Below the pieces are notes generated by a model, which saw nothing but the letters and a program-made list of their open reading frames with translations, was not told where the DNA came from and made no database searches. This document shows positions 1-9,179 of a DNA stretch of 58,248 bases, piece by piece. The translations under genes and the position numbers were made by a program. The stretch spans positions 1 to 58,248 of the forward strand of contig JANXZO010000060.1 in the NCBI GenBank assembly GCA_025355465.1. The letters run 5' to 3'. Origin of the DNA: Bacteroidales bacterium. GTDB taxonomy: Bacteria > Bacteroidota > Bacteroidia > Bacteroidales > FEN-979. Position 1 is the first letter of the stretch; each line of letters opens with the position of its first letter.

Positions 1-193
1 GTGCTTGAAAAAAACATGATTTTTCAATGTGCACATAATCATGGTTATAAGAAATTAGGCTAAAAATATTTTCCCTGACTGATTTTGTATCTAATTGATA
101 ATCAATAACAGTGTTTTCAAAAGTGTTTTATGGTCCCCGAAATGATTTTTTAGTCTGAATATTAGTTTGTATGTTTTCAGCATGTTTATCAAG

Positions 194-319
194 TCAGCTG
201 TAAGTACCGGGTGAAAATTGCACAGCTGTACCGGGTGAAAACTGCACTCGGTTATCGTTCAGAATATTTTCAATAACTTTCCACTGATTTTCGGTTAGAT
301 TGGTTGGATAGGTTTGCAT
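194..319 (-). pseudogene. IS5-family transposase N-terminal fragment
   Basis: Reading the minus strand from the ATG at 317-319 gives about 24 residues (starting MQTYPTNLTENQWKVIE) that match what I know of the N-terminus of IS5-family transposases with the DUF4096-type start, where an LTxxQWxxIE motif precedes a basic linker. Homology stops abruptly after the NDNR residues near 247. The frame then runs through the two direct repeats and stops at 194-196, giving a 41-residue nonsense-tailed ORF. The rest of the transposase, including all DDE residues, is absent, so this is a dead fragment. The break coincides with the repeat block, which suggests that another element or a recombination event cut it there. 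Confidence 0.6.
205..247 (+). repeat. Two near-identical 19-bp direct repeats
   Basis: TACCGGGTGAAAATTGCAC (205-223) is followed after 5 bp by the same sequence with one change (229-247), a period of 24 bp. Multiple short terminal repeats are typical of IS21-family ends, so this may be the scar of such an element. That assignment is inference, because no IS21 gene is present in the window. Confidence 0.5.
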
Positions 320-533
320 CGCTTTATGAATTATGTGGTTAATAATCATAAAGTTCAAACATTTATCTAACCATCTAGCTGATTATCAAATAGATATGAA
401 CATTCTTTACAACAAAACACTCTTTTTTTAAAAAATCAAAACAGTTTCTTAGATTACCCCGCGTGATAAGATAATTCACATCTCCATTGATAAAATCCGG
501 AAAAACAGAGGGACATTAACGTGTTGCTACCGC

Positions 534-2948
534 TCATTCATTTGAAAACTTGTTTTCCAGGAGCTCTTCCTTGGCAGTTGTTCTGAATGACCAGGTGAGT
601 GTAAGCATGATAGCCCGGGAGTCCACCTTGAACGTCCGGTGATAATCAAAATCTGAGGTTGTAGCTGTAATACCGCTTTTCAAAGTATTGAATATATCAG
701 TAATCACCAATCCGGCGGCAGCTTTTCCTTTGAAGAACTTCTGCCTGAAACCACCATCAATGTACCAGTTTCCGATTCTTGTTCCCTGCGGAGTTGCGAT
801 GGGCGAATTGTAATTACCTATGAATTGCAGTGTCCCTCCCTTCCAGAGGTTGAAATTGTTGATGAATTTTGTGTACCAACTCACCAGGTTGTTTTCGGCA
901 TCTAAATTTACATTGGATCCATTGATGATCTGCTGGTATATTGAAAAACTCAGGTTGAAACTCCACCATTTCAGCGGAAAGGCAGATAAGATCTCCTCGA
1001 AGCCATACATGGTTGAACTGCCGTAATTCACCGGGATCACCAGGGCAACACCGTTCGAGTCCAGCGAGATATACGACCGGATGATGTCGGTAGAATAACG
1101 AAAGAAAATATTTGAAACTGCCGAGACTTTCTTCCAGTCTTTATTGTATCCGAATTCCAGTGAGTTCACCAGTTCCGGCTTTAAGTAAGGGTTTCCGCCA
1201 TGCGGGTTCAGCGAATCAGTGATGTCGATGAATGGATTCAACTGCCCGAGATCGGGTCGGTTAATTCTTCGGGTAAATGTAAAATGAAGTGTACCGGCTT
1301 TCAGGAAATTATAGTAGAGGTTTACCGACGGAAAAAAATTCACATAGTTGTTTGTGAAAGTTGTTGCATTGGTTTCTGAATTGCCGTGATTACTTGTCAG
1401 TTCACACCGCAATCCGATATCATACCTGAACCTCGCCGAATCGGTTGAACCTGAATAATTCTTATAGATCAGGTACAATGCATGGATATCCTCCCTGAAC
1501 CTGAAAATATTACTGGCCGTCGGGTCGGGCACATATTCATTGTTCCTGAACCAGGATTTTCCGAAATTGTCATCAGATATCCTTAAAGTCCCTTTGTAAC
1601 CGGCTTCCAGGAAAGCTTTCTTTCCTAAGGGCTGGTCATAATCGACGGAAAGATTGGTTACGTTTGAATTCTCGTAATTGTGCGTTTGCTGAAGCAGGGG
1701 ATCATAAACCGGATTACCCAGCGAGTCCAGCGTTTGTGTGGTGATCGTGGTATTTTCTCTTCCGTAGTCGAAGGAGGAGGATAGTGCGGCAGTCAGGACT
1801 TGTCTGAAATCGGTAAACTTCCGGTTGTAAGTCAATGCGCCTTCCACTGCATGCTCCTTTTGTAACTCATCTGAATACCGTGAATTACTGTTATTGAAAT
1901 TCCCGTTCTGTTTATCAAAAGTCGAAACCAGGGTCTCAAAATTATGCTGACTATTCAGATTGCCAAGGATTTCCAGACTGAAAGAATTTTTACGGTCGGG
2001 CGTATAATCCACATCCAGCTTCAAATTCTGAGTACCTTCATTCCGGTTGTCATGCCGGTTCTGGAAAAGGTAATTCGCGTCGGGTAGTTTGAAGTTGATG
2101 CGTTCTGCTTCGGCTTTCCTGGTCCTGCCGGCAAACCTGTTATCATACGACAATCCCAGGTTCCATTTATCGGTTTGATGGCTTATAAGGAATGCACCGC
2201 TCACCCTTCCTTTGGCTCCATAACCTCCCCCAAGCGCTATTGAACCATTGGTTCCCTGCCGGGAATTTTTCTTCAGCTTGATGTTGATGATGCCGCTTTC
2301 CGCTTCAGCATCGTACTTTGCCGACGGATTGTTGATGATCTCGATGCTCTCCACACTGCTGGCCGGAATCCGGTCGGTATTGGAAAGTACAGAATTTCGT
2401 CCGTTGATCAGGATCATCGGTGATTTTCCCCGGATGGTTATGTTACCGTCCTCATCCACCACTACGGTTGGGGTATTGCGTAGCAGATCGGTTGCGGATC
2501 CCGTGGCTTGTGAAATATCTTCCGATGTATTGATGATAAACCCTGTTGCCGTTTTTTTCAGGATATTCCTTTGTGCAACCACTTCGACCGAGTTTAGCGT
2601 CTTTACGTCGGCCAGCATCTCCAGTTGAGATAAATTGAGTTGCTGACCGGTGGACTGAATGCTGAATTGCCATCGCGTGGTCATATAGCCCAACATCTGG
2701 ATCTTCAACAGATAGGAACTTACAGGCAGCCCGATGAAACTGAAGTGACCTGTGGAGTCGGTTGTTGTTGCCCTGAATATCCTGGATGTATCGAGTGCGT
2801 TGTAAAGGACCGCCGTTGCAAACTCTACCGGTGAGTTTCCCGAAATTACGTGTCCGGTAACAGAGGCACCGGGTTGTGCAAGAAGACGGGTGGCGGATAA
2901 GAGGAGAAAGAGGCAGAGAATCAGTTCTTTTGAGCAGGATCGTTTCAT
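534..2948 (-). CDS. TonB-dependent-receptor-type outer membrane protein
   Basis: An 804-residue outer-membrane beta-barrel protein. Residues 1-24 are a signal peptide ending at LLAQ. A carboxypeptidase-regulatory-like beta-sandwich covers about 28-110, and a plug-like domain about 120-225 contains the LLRNTPTVVVDEDGNITIRG stretch typical of TonB receptors. The remainder is a strand-rich barrel of the OMP_b-brl_3 type. Family knowledge says such proteins move or bind ligands at the outer membrane of Bacteroidota, but no SusD partner is adjacent, so the substrate is unknown. Only 13 bp separate it from the upstream Omp85-like gene on the same strand, suggesting cotranscription. Length is normal for the family. 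Confidence 0.85.
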   Translation of the reverse strand: MKRSCSKELILCLFLLLSATRLLAQPGASVTGHVISGNSPVEFATAVLYNALDTSRIFRATTTDSTGHFSFIGLPVSSYLLKIQMLGYMTTRWQFSIQSTGQQLNLSQLEMLADVKTLNSVEVVAQRNILKKTATGFIINTSEDISQATGSATDLLRNTPTVVVDEDGNITIRGKSPMILINGRNSVLSNTDRIPASSVESIEIINNPSAKYDAEAESGIINIKLKKNSRQGTNGSIALGGGYGAKGRVSGAFLISHQTDKWNLGLSYDNRFAGRTRKAEAERINFKLPDANYLFQNRHDNRNEGTQNLKLDVDYTPDRKNSFSLEILGNLNSQHNFETLVSTFDKQNGNFNNSNSRYSDELQKEHAVEGALTYNRKFTDFRQVLTAALSSSFDYGRENTTITTQTLDSLGNPVYDPLLQQTHNYENSNVTNLSVDYDQPLGKKAFLEAGYKGTLRISDDNFGKSWFRNNEYVPDPTASNIFRFREDIHALYLIYKNYSGSTDSARFRYDIGLRCELTSNHGNSETNATTFTNNYVNFFPSVNLYYNFLKAGTLHFTFTRRINRPDLGQLNPFIDITDSLNPHGGNPYLKPELVNSLEFGYNKDWKKVSAVSNIFFRYSTDIIRSYISLDSNGVALVIPVNYGSSTMYGFEEILSAFPLKWWSFNLSFSIYQQIINGSNVNLDAENNLVSWYTKFINNFNLWKGGTLQFIGNYNSPIATPQGTRIGNWYIDGGFRQKFFKGKAAAGLVITDIFNTLKSGITATTSDFDYHRTFKVDSRAIMLTLTWSFRTTAKEELLENKFSNE

Positions 2949-2961
2949 CAGAGCAGCAATG

Positions 2962-4500
2962 TTAGAATTTAGCCATTAAAGTAGTAATCCGAGATCTGTA
3001 AGAATATTTAAATCGGCATCCCAAAACCAAAGAAGAAACCATTTGTGCCGATCGAGGTAAACGCATATTCAACCGTATCACTAGATCGTAATAACTTACA
3101 AAATCAAGGCCCAGTCCATAGCTTAACAGAAGTCTGTTATTATAGGGATTGTTTTCGGTGAATCTGTTGACCACGTATCCCGCATCGGCAAAGGCGTTCA
3201 GGTAAAATGCATATTGCAGGGCCTTGAATTTGTTCTTCTCCTGCCCCTTCTTCACCTTTTTCACGCTGGGTTTGATAAGCTCGAATTTGATGTTGTTTCT
3301 CGTATAATACATCTGATCGCCCTTCAGGGTATAGAGGTCGAAACCTCGGACAAAATCCTTGCCGGCAGTCATGTTGAGCTGATAATAGTAAGGCGCGTTC
3401 TGTCCGGAGGCATTTTCAGCCTTGAACATTTCGGCGACATACCATTTCTTGCCGATGGTCTGGTAAAAATGAAAATCGATCCTGTAATAGAACATATCCA
3501 CATCTTTTGAAACGATCCCAAGCCCCACCTTGTTAATGAACACCTTTAGCATGTTCCCTTTCAACGGGTAGTCCTTGCAGTTCCTGTTGTCATAATAATA
3601 ATCGGCATAAAGGGTGAGGGAGATATTTGATTTTTTATCTCCCGACAAGTAGCGTGGCGCGAGTTTAAATATGGAATCGGAGATGTTGATATATTCACCT
3701 GTCAGTTTCACCGTTCCGTAGTTGTAGAGTCCCGGCCGCAGTGTTAATTTGGCCCCAAGGATGGCCACCTGGGAGCTATTGGGCGCATAGATGAACTGCC
3801 GTCTGTTTTCGACCGAAGCGTATTCAACGTAATACATGTTGGTATATCCGGCAGTCATGGTCAGTGCGATCTTTTTACCTTTGCCGACCCACGGAATTTT
3901 ATAACCTACGGCGATGGCCCAGGTTTTCCCTGCCAGGGCGATGATGGAAGTCTGGTGGTTGAGACCGAACAGGTTGTTATGGCTGAAAAATAACCCCATA
4001 CTCAGGTAGGACCAGTCAATATCCCGGATCCATTCGTTGAAATTCGGGGCATTAAGTTTGGGAATCGGAAAAAGCCACCAGAAATGGCGCTCGGTCACAT
4101 CAATCAAAAGTGTGTACTGGTTGCCAGCAATCCGTTTCAGAGAAAGGTCAACAATAAGAAAAAGTTTGGTATTGATCAGGTTTTCGCGGCTGTAATTCAT
4201 CCGCATGCGCAATTCGCTCGAATCGCCCGGATAAAAATTCCGGTTTGAAAAATCTGGCCCGTTACTTTTTTGAAATGTTGCGAGACTGTCTCCGACTTTG
4301 AAATCAAGCTCCCGGATCAGTATCTGAGGACGGGTCAGTTTGTTCCTGGTAATCTCCACCCCCGCGATCCGGATGTAAGGGGAAACCAGGGTACCAGGAA
4401 TATGGATCGAACCGTCCTTATTATGGGCCATCAACATAAGCGGCAGACCAGCAACAAAAAAAACCAGCAACAAAAAATGATGTCTGATTGAAAGATTCAT
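2962..4500 (-). CDS. Omp85/BamA-like surface antigen, C-terminal frameshift
   Basis: The protein has a signal peptide (MNLSIRHHFLLLVFF start), one POTRA-like region (about residues 45-135 from this start) and a barrel with the motif RGFD, as in Omp85/TamA-type proteins that insert or translocate outer-membrane components. The ATG at 4500 is preferred over the one at 4557 because it starts directly at the signal peptide. The open frame runs to 2962 with a basic, non-barrel tail. One base seems to be missing near 3073-3075: the other frame reads VEYAFTSIGTNGFFFGFGMPI and stops at 3008-3010, a proper beta-barrel end with aromatic residues. It is therefore either a frameshifted gene or an assembly indel. 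Confidence 0.75.
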   Translation of the reverse strand: MNLSIRHHFLLLVFFVAGLPLMLMAHNKDGSIHIPGTLVSPYIRIAGVEITRNKLTRPQILIRELDFKVGDSLATFQKSNGPDFSNRNFYPGDSSELRMRMNYSRENLINTKLFLIVDLSLKRIAGNQYTLLIDVTERHFWWLFPIPKLNAPNFNEWIRDIDWSYLSMGLFFSHNNLFGLNHQTSIIALAGKTWAIAVGYKIPWVGKGKKIALTMTAGYTNMYYVEYASVENRRQFIYAPNSSQVAILGAKLTLRPGLYNYGTVKLTGEYINISDSIFKLAPRYLSGDKKSNISLTLYADYYYDNRNCKDYPLKGNMLKVFINKVGLGIVSKDVDMFYYRIDFHFYQTIGKKWYVAEMFKAENASGQNAPYYYQLNMTAGKDFVRGFDLYTLKGDQMYYTRNNIKFELIKPSVKKVKKGQEKNKFKALQYAFYLNAFADAGYVVNRFTENNPYNNRLLLSYGLGLDFVSYYDLVIRLNMRLPRSAQMVSSLVLGCRFKYSYRSRITTLMAKF

Positions 4501-4692
4501 GTTTTTTACCTTCAAATCAAGCCTGTTGTTCGTAATTTCTTTCGCCATATAATCCATAAAATTCTACGTTCATGTATTTTTTTCCCAGTTTACAGTATCT
4601 TATCATTCCTCCTTGGTCTCTGCGGATACTTCGGATACGTTTTTTTCATTTCAAGGGAGAACAGCTCGTAATCCTTGAAAATGTTTACCTGT

Positions 4693-5070
4693 TCAGAGCG
4701 ACCTTACAAGCCAAATTCCTGCAAGGGTAGCAAATATTCCAAAAAAAACGCTGATAAAAATATATCCGGAAAGAAAAAAGTACGCACGATCCTGAAGCAA
4801 GCCGTATGCCTCAAGCGAAAATGTCGAAAATGTCGTGAATCCACCACAAAACCCGGTCGCCAGAAAAATACGCATCTCCGGGGTCAGGATCTTTGTCTTA
4901 TCCCCTAAAGCAAAGATTATCCCGATGAGAAAACTTCCGGAAATATTAATAATAGTGGTTCCGGAAGGGAACGCAACCGGCAGGTAAATTTCGGCAATCC
5001 GCTGAACCAAATAACGGACGCCACTTCCAAGAAAGCCCCCGGCTCCGGTGATTAAAAAGATCTTTAGCAT
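4693..5070 (-). CDS. crcB: CrcB/Fluc fluoride ion channel
   Basis: A 125-residue four-helix membrane protein of the CrcB/Fluc family, which exports fluoride as a dual-topology dimer in the inner membrane. Visible signatures are GAGGFLGSGVRY near the N-terminus, the NISGSF motif in helix 2 and GFCGGFTTFSTFS in helix 3, which contains the phenylalanines and polar track of the fluoride path. The start is placed at the ATG at 5070. The longer frame to 5163 would add 31 residues with no hydrophobic character, which are not found in this family. It is a single-copy gene. I looked for a fluoride riboswitch upstream and did not find its consensus. Confidence 0.92.
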   Translation of the reverse strand: MLKIFLITGAGGFLGSGVRYLVQRIAEIYLPVAFPSGTTIINISGSFLIGIIFALGDKTKILTPEMRIFLATGFCGGFTTFSTFSLEAYGLLQDRAYFFLSGYIFISVFFGIFATLAGIWLVRSL

Positions 5071-5479
5071 TTTCGACTCTTCATTATTCTGCGTTTCTTC
5101 GCCAAGCTGTCCGTGCAATGATCGCAACATCAGGATTGAACATCCTGATCTGTCGTGTGGCATCGTTTCCGTTCATTTGCTTCATCATCCTCCAGTGCCA
5201 ACGTATTTGTTTCCTGTAACCTTGGGTGGAGTCGGTCGTTGTGTCGGTTAGGTTTAATGCCTTGCATGATGTTCTTTGCAGATGCGCTTGAGGTTTACGA
5301 AGGCTGTCAGCGGTTTCGGGCTGACGGTTTTTTTTTCATAGTTTGACCTTTTTGCGTTTGATGATTGGATACGGACGTATTCCCCCTAAAGTAAAACAAT
5401 AACCTAAGGTGAACAAGTTGACTCAATTTATGACAATAGTACGAAAAAAGGAGATAAAAAAATATAGAGGGTAAATGAG
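5071..5479. other. Long intergenic region upstream of crcB
   Basis: About 410 bases with no convincing gene. It contains a small perfect hairpin (CAGGAT-TGAAC-ATCCTG near 5130-5147) and a plus-strand stem-loop with a T run at 5306-5336. The short minus-strand ORF reaching into the dehydrogenase gene at 5516 looks like chance. The block might encode a plus-strand small RNA ending at the terminator, or a long crcB leader. Neither is shown by the sequence alone. Confidence 0.4.
5306..5336 (+). terminator. Rho-independent terminator-like stem-loop
   Basis: GTCAGC (5306-5311) pairs with GCTGAC (5320-5325) across an 8-base loop, followed by GG and a run of nine T. This is a terminator shape on the plus strand, yet no plus-strand gene precedes it, so it may close an unannotated small RNA or act against antisense transcription. 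Confidence 0.45.
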
Positions 5480-7183
5480 TTAATGCTTGTAATCGTTCAC
5501 CTCTTTGGGATGGCAATTATTGATAAAACTTACGGTGGCGACATTCTCTGCGCGGCCTTTGCGGATGTAAATATCGGCGCTCAAAGCATATTCATCGCTG
5601 CGGTTCGCATCGTAGAGTAAAAGGTATCCGATCAGTATGTTTGCAGCCATCTCAACCAGCCTTCGTGCGTGAAATTCAAAATATTCGTTGTCGCCGTATT
5701 CGTTGATCTTTTCAACAGTCCTGGCAAACTGCTCGGTCATTTTTTCGAGCGAACCCTTCAGGTATTCCAGTTCACGTTTTACCGGGAGCAATGACCGGTC
5801 GCGCATTACAGACAGATAACCACCGTTACCAACATATCGTATCGCGGCCACCACCTGCAATTGGGAGGTGCCTTCATAAATCGTGGTGATGCGTGCATCC
5901 CGGTAGATCCTCTCAATGGGGAAGTCTTTCATGTAGCCGGTGCCTCCAAAAATCTGAATGGCATCGTAGGCGATCTGGTTACACCCTTCACTTGAATAAA
6001 GCTTCAGGAGCGGGGTAAACATGTCGGCAAGCTTCTGATAGTGTTTACTTTCCTGACGTTCGTCGGCTTCGAGTTTGCGCTCTCTGGAAACAAAATTGTA
6101 GCCTTTGTAAAGATCCACATAACGTGCCGTTTCATAAAGCAGTGAGCGCATGCCGTCGATCTTCACCTTCATGTTGGTTAGCATCTCATAAACCGCCGGG
6201 TATTTGATGATCGCCTTACCGAACTGTTCACGTTCGGTGGCATATTTACAGGCTTCGCGATAGGCCGCCTCGGCAAGGCCAACTGATTGTGAACCTACAC
6301 CCAAACGGGCTGAGTTCATCAGCGACATCACATATTTGATCAACCCGAGTTTGGTATCGCCGATTAGTTTTGCAGGTGCGCGCCGGAATACCAGTTCGCA
6401 TGTCGGTGAGCCTTTGATTCCCAGTTTATTTTCGATGCGTCGCACCGTAACTGCATTGTCTTTGCGATCATAAACGAACAGGGAAAGTCCGCGCGCATCT
6501 GTGGTTCCCTCTTCCGAACGGGCAAGAACCAGCGAAATGTCGGCATCCCCGTTGGTGATAAAACGTTTAACGCCATCCAGCAGCCAGCAGTGCAACCGCG
6601 TGTCGTAGGTGGCTTTCAGCTGAACTGCCTGCAGGTCTGAGCCTGCGTCGGGTTCCGTCAGGTCCATGGCCGCCGTAGCACCTTTGTTAAAGCGGGGCAA
6701 AAATTCGGCTTTCAACTCATCGGATGCAAATTCAAGAATTGTCTCAGCACAGTCCTGCAGCCCCCAGATATTCGCAAAACCAGCATCGGCGCGCGAAACG
6801 ATCTCACCCGACATCACATACGGAACATGGGGCATGTTCAGTCCGTCGTATTCGCGGGGAAGGGTGAATCCGATCAGTCCGGCCTTTACCAGGGCGTCGT
6901 GGTTGCGCTGCGTGCCCGGAGCATACTTCACCTGGTTGTTCACCAATTGTGCTCCATCCTTGTCGACTGATTCAGCATTCGGAGCAATGATCTCACCACT
7001 GATCTCGCCGAGGATCTCCATAATTTTGTCGTAACTATCGATGGCATCTTCGTAATCGAGGGGAGCGAAATCATATTTATCCTTCTGGCTATAATCTGAC
7101 TCCTTCAGTTTCACAATCCTGGCCATCAGCGGATGCGTAAGGTGAAACTTAAGATGTGGATTGTCGGTATAAAAATTTTCCAT
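5480..7183 (-). CDS. Acyl-CoA dehydrogenase
   Basis: A 567-residue flavoprotein of the acyl-CoA dehydrogenase family, which oxidises acyl-CoA to trans-2-enoyl-CoA with FAD and passes electrons to ETF. The N-terminal helical domain, the middle beta domain (the MDLTEPDAGSDLQAVQLKAT stretch binds FAD and substrate) and the C-terminal helical domain are all present. The catalytic base is predicted as Glu437 in IYEGTSQLQ. An extra C-terminal helical region of about 120 residues matches the longer form common in Bacteroidota. Its stop lies 297 bases left of etfA's... the etfA gene begins the same operon upstream, with only 6 bp between etfA and this gene, so its electron acceptor is encoded beside it. 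Chain-length preference cannot be read from the sequence. Confidence 0.93.
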   Translation of the reverse strand: MENFYTDNPHLKFHLTHPLMARIVKLKESDYSQKDKYDFAPLDYEDAIDSYDKIMEILGEISGEIIAPNAESVDKDGAQLVNNQVKYAPGTQRNHDALVKAGLIGFTLPREYDGLNMPHVPYVMSGEIVSRADAGFANIWGLQDCAETILEFASDELKAEFLPRFNKGATAAMDLTEPDAGSDLQAVQLKATYDTRLHCWLLDGVKRFITNGDADISLVLARSEEGTTDARGLSLFVYDRKDNAVTVRRIENKLGIKGSPTCELVFRRAPAKLIGDTKLGLIKYVMSLMNSARLGVGSQSVGLAEAAYREACKYATEREQFGKAIIKYPAVYEMLTNMKVKIDGMRSLLYETARYVDLYKGYNFVSRERKLEADERQESKHYQKLADMFTPLLKLYSSEGCNQIAYDAIQIFGGTGYMKDFPIERIYRDARITTIYEGTSQLQVVAAIRYVGNGGYLSVMRDRSLLPVKRELEYLKGSLEKMTEQFARTVEKINEYGDNEYFEFHARRLVEMAANILIGYLLLYDANRSDEYALSADIYIRKGRAENVATVSFINNCHPKEVNDYKH

Positions 7184-7189
7184 GATGGT

Positions 7190-8212
7190 TTACTTCGAAT
7201 TTTTCTTGTAGTACTTGATCATTTTGGGAATGATATCTGCCACATTCCCATGGATAATATAATCGGCAATCTGATTGATCGGGGCATTGACGTCGGTATT
7301 GATGGAGATGATCTGTGCAGACTGATCCATCCCGGCGCGATGCTGCACAGCGCCTGAGATGCCACAGGCAATATAGAGTTTGGGTCGCACGGTGACACCC
7401 GTCTGTCCGACCTGGCGTTCATGTTCCACAAAACCTGCATCAACGGCAGCACGCGAAGCACCCACCTGGGCACCCAACACTTCGGCCAGGTCGAAAAGCA
7501 GCTGAAAATTTTCCTTCGATCCTACTCCGTAGCCACCGGCAATGATAACCTGGGCATTTTTGATGTCTATCCTGCTCTTCTCAAGATGTCGCTCGATAAT
7601 GGTAACCGCAAAATCGTCGTCCTTAAGGATGGCCTTTGCATCTATTTTATTGAGTTTCCCCTTGTATTTCACCGAATAAATCTCTTTTTTCATCACCCCC
7701 TCGCGCACGGAGGCCATTTGCGGTCTGGTTTCCGGATTTATGATCGTTGCAATGATGTTTCCACCAAAGGCAGGCCTGATCTGATAAAGCAGATTTTTGT
7801 ATTCGGTCTGGGTTTTATTCTCGAAATGGTCGCCAATCTCCAGGCTGGTGCAGTCGGCGGTGAGTCCGCACCGCAGTGCCGATGCTACCCGTGGTGCCAG
7901 GTCGCGTCCAATGCTGGTGGCTCCGAAAAGCACGATCTCCGGTTGTTCTTTCCTGAACAGATCAATGATGATGCTGGTATGCGGTAATGTGGTGTATGGA
8001 AAAAGCTTCTCATCATCGGCATAATGAATTACATCCACGCCAAACGGGTAAAGCAGTGACTCCGGTTTTATGACCTTGTGACCGAGCACTACGGCCTCAA
8101 GGTTTACGTTCAGCGCACCTGCCAGTTTTTTGCCCTTCGACAACAGTTCAAGGCTTACATCGGCGATCGTACGTTCTTCGGTTACTTCGCAATAAACAAA
8201 AATATTGTTCAC
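7190..8212 (-). CDS. etfA: Electron transfer flavoprotein alpha subunit
   Basis: The 340-residue alpha subunit of ETF, which holds FAD and carries electrons from acyl-CoA dehydrogenase towards the respiratory chain. The C-terminal FAD domain is recognised by VIIAGGYGVGSKENF, QVGQTGVTVRPKLYIACGIS and the following GAVQH and INTDVNAPI segments. The frame stays open to 8422, but the first 70 residues of that longer version are basic, overlap etfB and match nothing. I therefore place the start at the GTG at 8212, giving NNIFVYCE, the family's usual opening. It lies 29 bp after etfB and 6 bp before the dehydrogenase gene. Confidence 0.93.
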   Translation of the reverse strand: MNNIFVYCEVTEERTIADVSLELLSKGKKLAGALNVNLEAVVLGHKVIKPESLLYPFGVDVIHYADDEKLFPYTTLPHTSIIIDLFRKEQPEIVLFGATSIGRDLAPRVASALRCGLTADCTSLEIGDHFENKTQTEYKNLLYQIRPAFGGNIIATIINPETRPQMASVREGVMKKEIYSVKYKGKLNKIDAKAILKDDDFAVTIIERHLEKSRIDIKNAQVIIAGGYGVGSKENFQLLFDLAEVLGAQVGASRAAVDAGFVEHERQVGQTGVTVRPKLYIACGISGAVQHRAGMDQSAQIISINTDVNAPINQIADYIIHGNVADIIPKMIKYYKKNSK

Positions 8213-8241
8213 GGATTCTGGTTTTCTGTGTTGATTTTTAA

Positions 8242-9114
8242 CTACCCGATGATGTGACTGCCAATGAGTGTCTGCATCAGTTTTTCGATATCCTTGTCGG
8301 AATTGCTCAGACTTTTCGACTCCTTGAGCTGGAACACCACGTTTTCGATTTTTTTCACCTTGGTGGGTGATCCCGACAAGCCCAGACTTACGGCATCGGC
8401 CTTCAGGTCCTCGGCCGACCATTCTTCAATAAGAAGGTAAGGCCGTTCGGTATAGAGTTCGGTATAATCCTTGGTTTCATTCTGCAACTCGGTCACCGTA
8501 CGGGCATGTTTAAATTTCATGAGACGTTTACCGATACGCTGGCGGCATGGTGCGGCTGAGCTGTGTACCGTGATGAGTGCCGGCAGCGTGGAATTCACCA
8601 CCTCCACCCCCCTTTCGAGGCGGCGCTTGACGATGATCTTTTTGGCATCGAGCGAACGGATCTCTTCGGCATAGGTTATCTGGGGAATACCTAACTTCTC
8701 CGCTGTTTGAGGTCCCACCTGGGCGGTGTCGCCATCGATGGCCTGACGTCCGGAAATTACCAGGTGGTAAGGTGCCAGTTTCCTGACGGCAAGGGATAAC
8801 GCATAAGAAGTGGCGAGGGTATCGGAGCCGGCAAATTTGCGGTCGGTTATCAGGAAACCCTGATCAGCGCCACGGTACATCGCCTCGCGGATGATCTCGG
8901 CTGCCCGGGTGGGACCCATGGTGAGCAGGATGACTTCAGCATAAGGGAGCTTGTCCTTTATGCTCAGGGCCTGCTCCAGTGCATGCAGGTCCTCGGGGTT
9001 GAAAATCGCAGGCAGGGCGGCCCTGTTCACGGTGCCATCTGCTTTCATGGCATCCTTCCCTACATTCCTCGTATCGGGTACCTGCTTGGCAAGAACTATT
9101 ATTCTGAATCGCAT
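8242..9114 (-). CDS. etfB: Electron transfer flavoprotein beta subunit
   Basis: A 290-residue ETF beta subunit that pairs with EtfA and carries the AMP-binding fold. The sequence shows the expected opening IIVLAKQVPDT, the FNPEDLHALEQAL stretch and the ISGRQAIDGDTAQVGPQTAEKL region that contacts the nucleotide. It is the first gene of the etfB-etfA-acyl-CoA dehydrogenase operon, with a good promoter match about 65 bases upstream. In other bacteria, beta-oxidation-type ETF works with several dehydrogenases. Here the tight linkage suggests the neighbouring enzyme is its main partner. Confidence 0.94.
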   Translation of the reverse strand: MRFRIIVLAKQVPDTRNVGKDAMKADGTVNRAALPAIFNPEDLHALEQALSIKDKLPYAEVILLTMGPTRAAEIIREAMYRGADQGFLITDRKFAGSDTLATSYALSLAVRKLAPYHLVISGRQAIDGDTAQVGPQTAEKLGIPQITYAEEIRSLDAKKIIVKRRLERGVEVVNSTLPALITVHSSAAPCRQRIGKRLMKFKHARTVTELQNETKDYTELYTERPYLLIEEWSAEDLKADAVSLGLSGSPTKVKKIENVVFQLKESKSLSNSDKDIEKLMQTLIGSHIIG

Positions 9115-9179
9115 AAAAAGTAAACCAGGTTATAATCAGGGTTGGTCCTACCCTGTCGTCTCTTACAAGGTCGGGACTG

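Larger units (their letters stand above)
1..533. other. Intergenic region with IS debris
   Basis: No intact gene is visible here. The stretch is AT-rich compared with the coding DNA that follows. Its only recognisable contents are a short transposase N-terminal fragment on the minus strand (194-319) and two direct repeats (205-223 and 229-247), described separately. The receptor gene at 534-2948 ends into this region, and I see no convincing terminator hairpin behind it. Confidence 0.6.

Noticed and set aside
205-247. CRISPR array start
   Set aside because: Only two repeats with a 5-base gap, no spacers of normal length and no cas genes anywhere in the window.
5071-5340. Possible fluoride riboswitch upstream of crcB
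   Set aside because: I could not find the conserved GGxGATGG...CGCC core or the downstream pseudoknot partner on the minus strand; similarity was limited to isolated GATG words.
5307-5516. Minus-strand 69-residue ORF between crcB and the dehydrogenase gene
   Set aside because: It overlaps the start of nothing recognisable, runs through the terminator hairpin and has no family resemblance; composition looks random.
8213-8422. N-terminal extension of EtfA by 70 residues
   Set aside because: It overlaps etfB on the same strand, is basic and unlike any ETF, and the family start is at the GTG at 8212.
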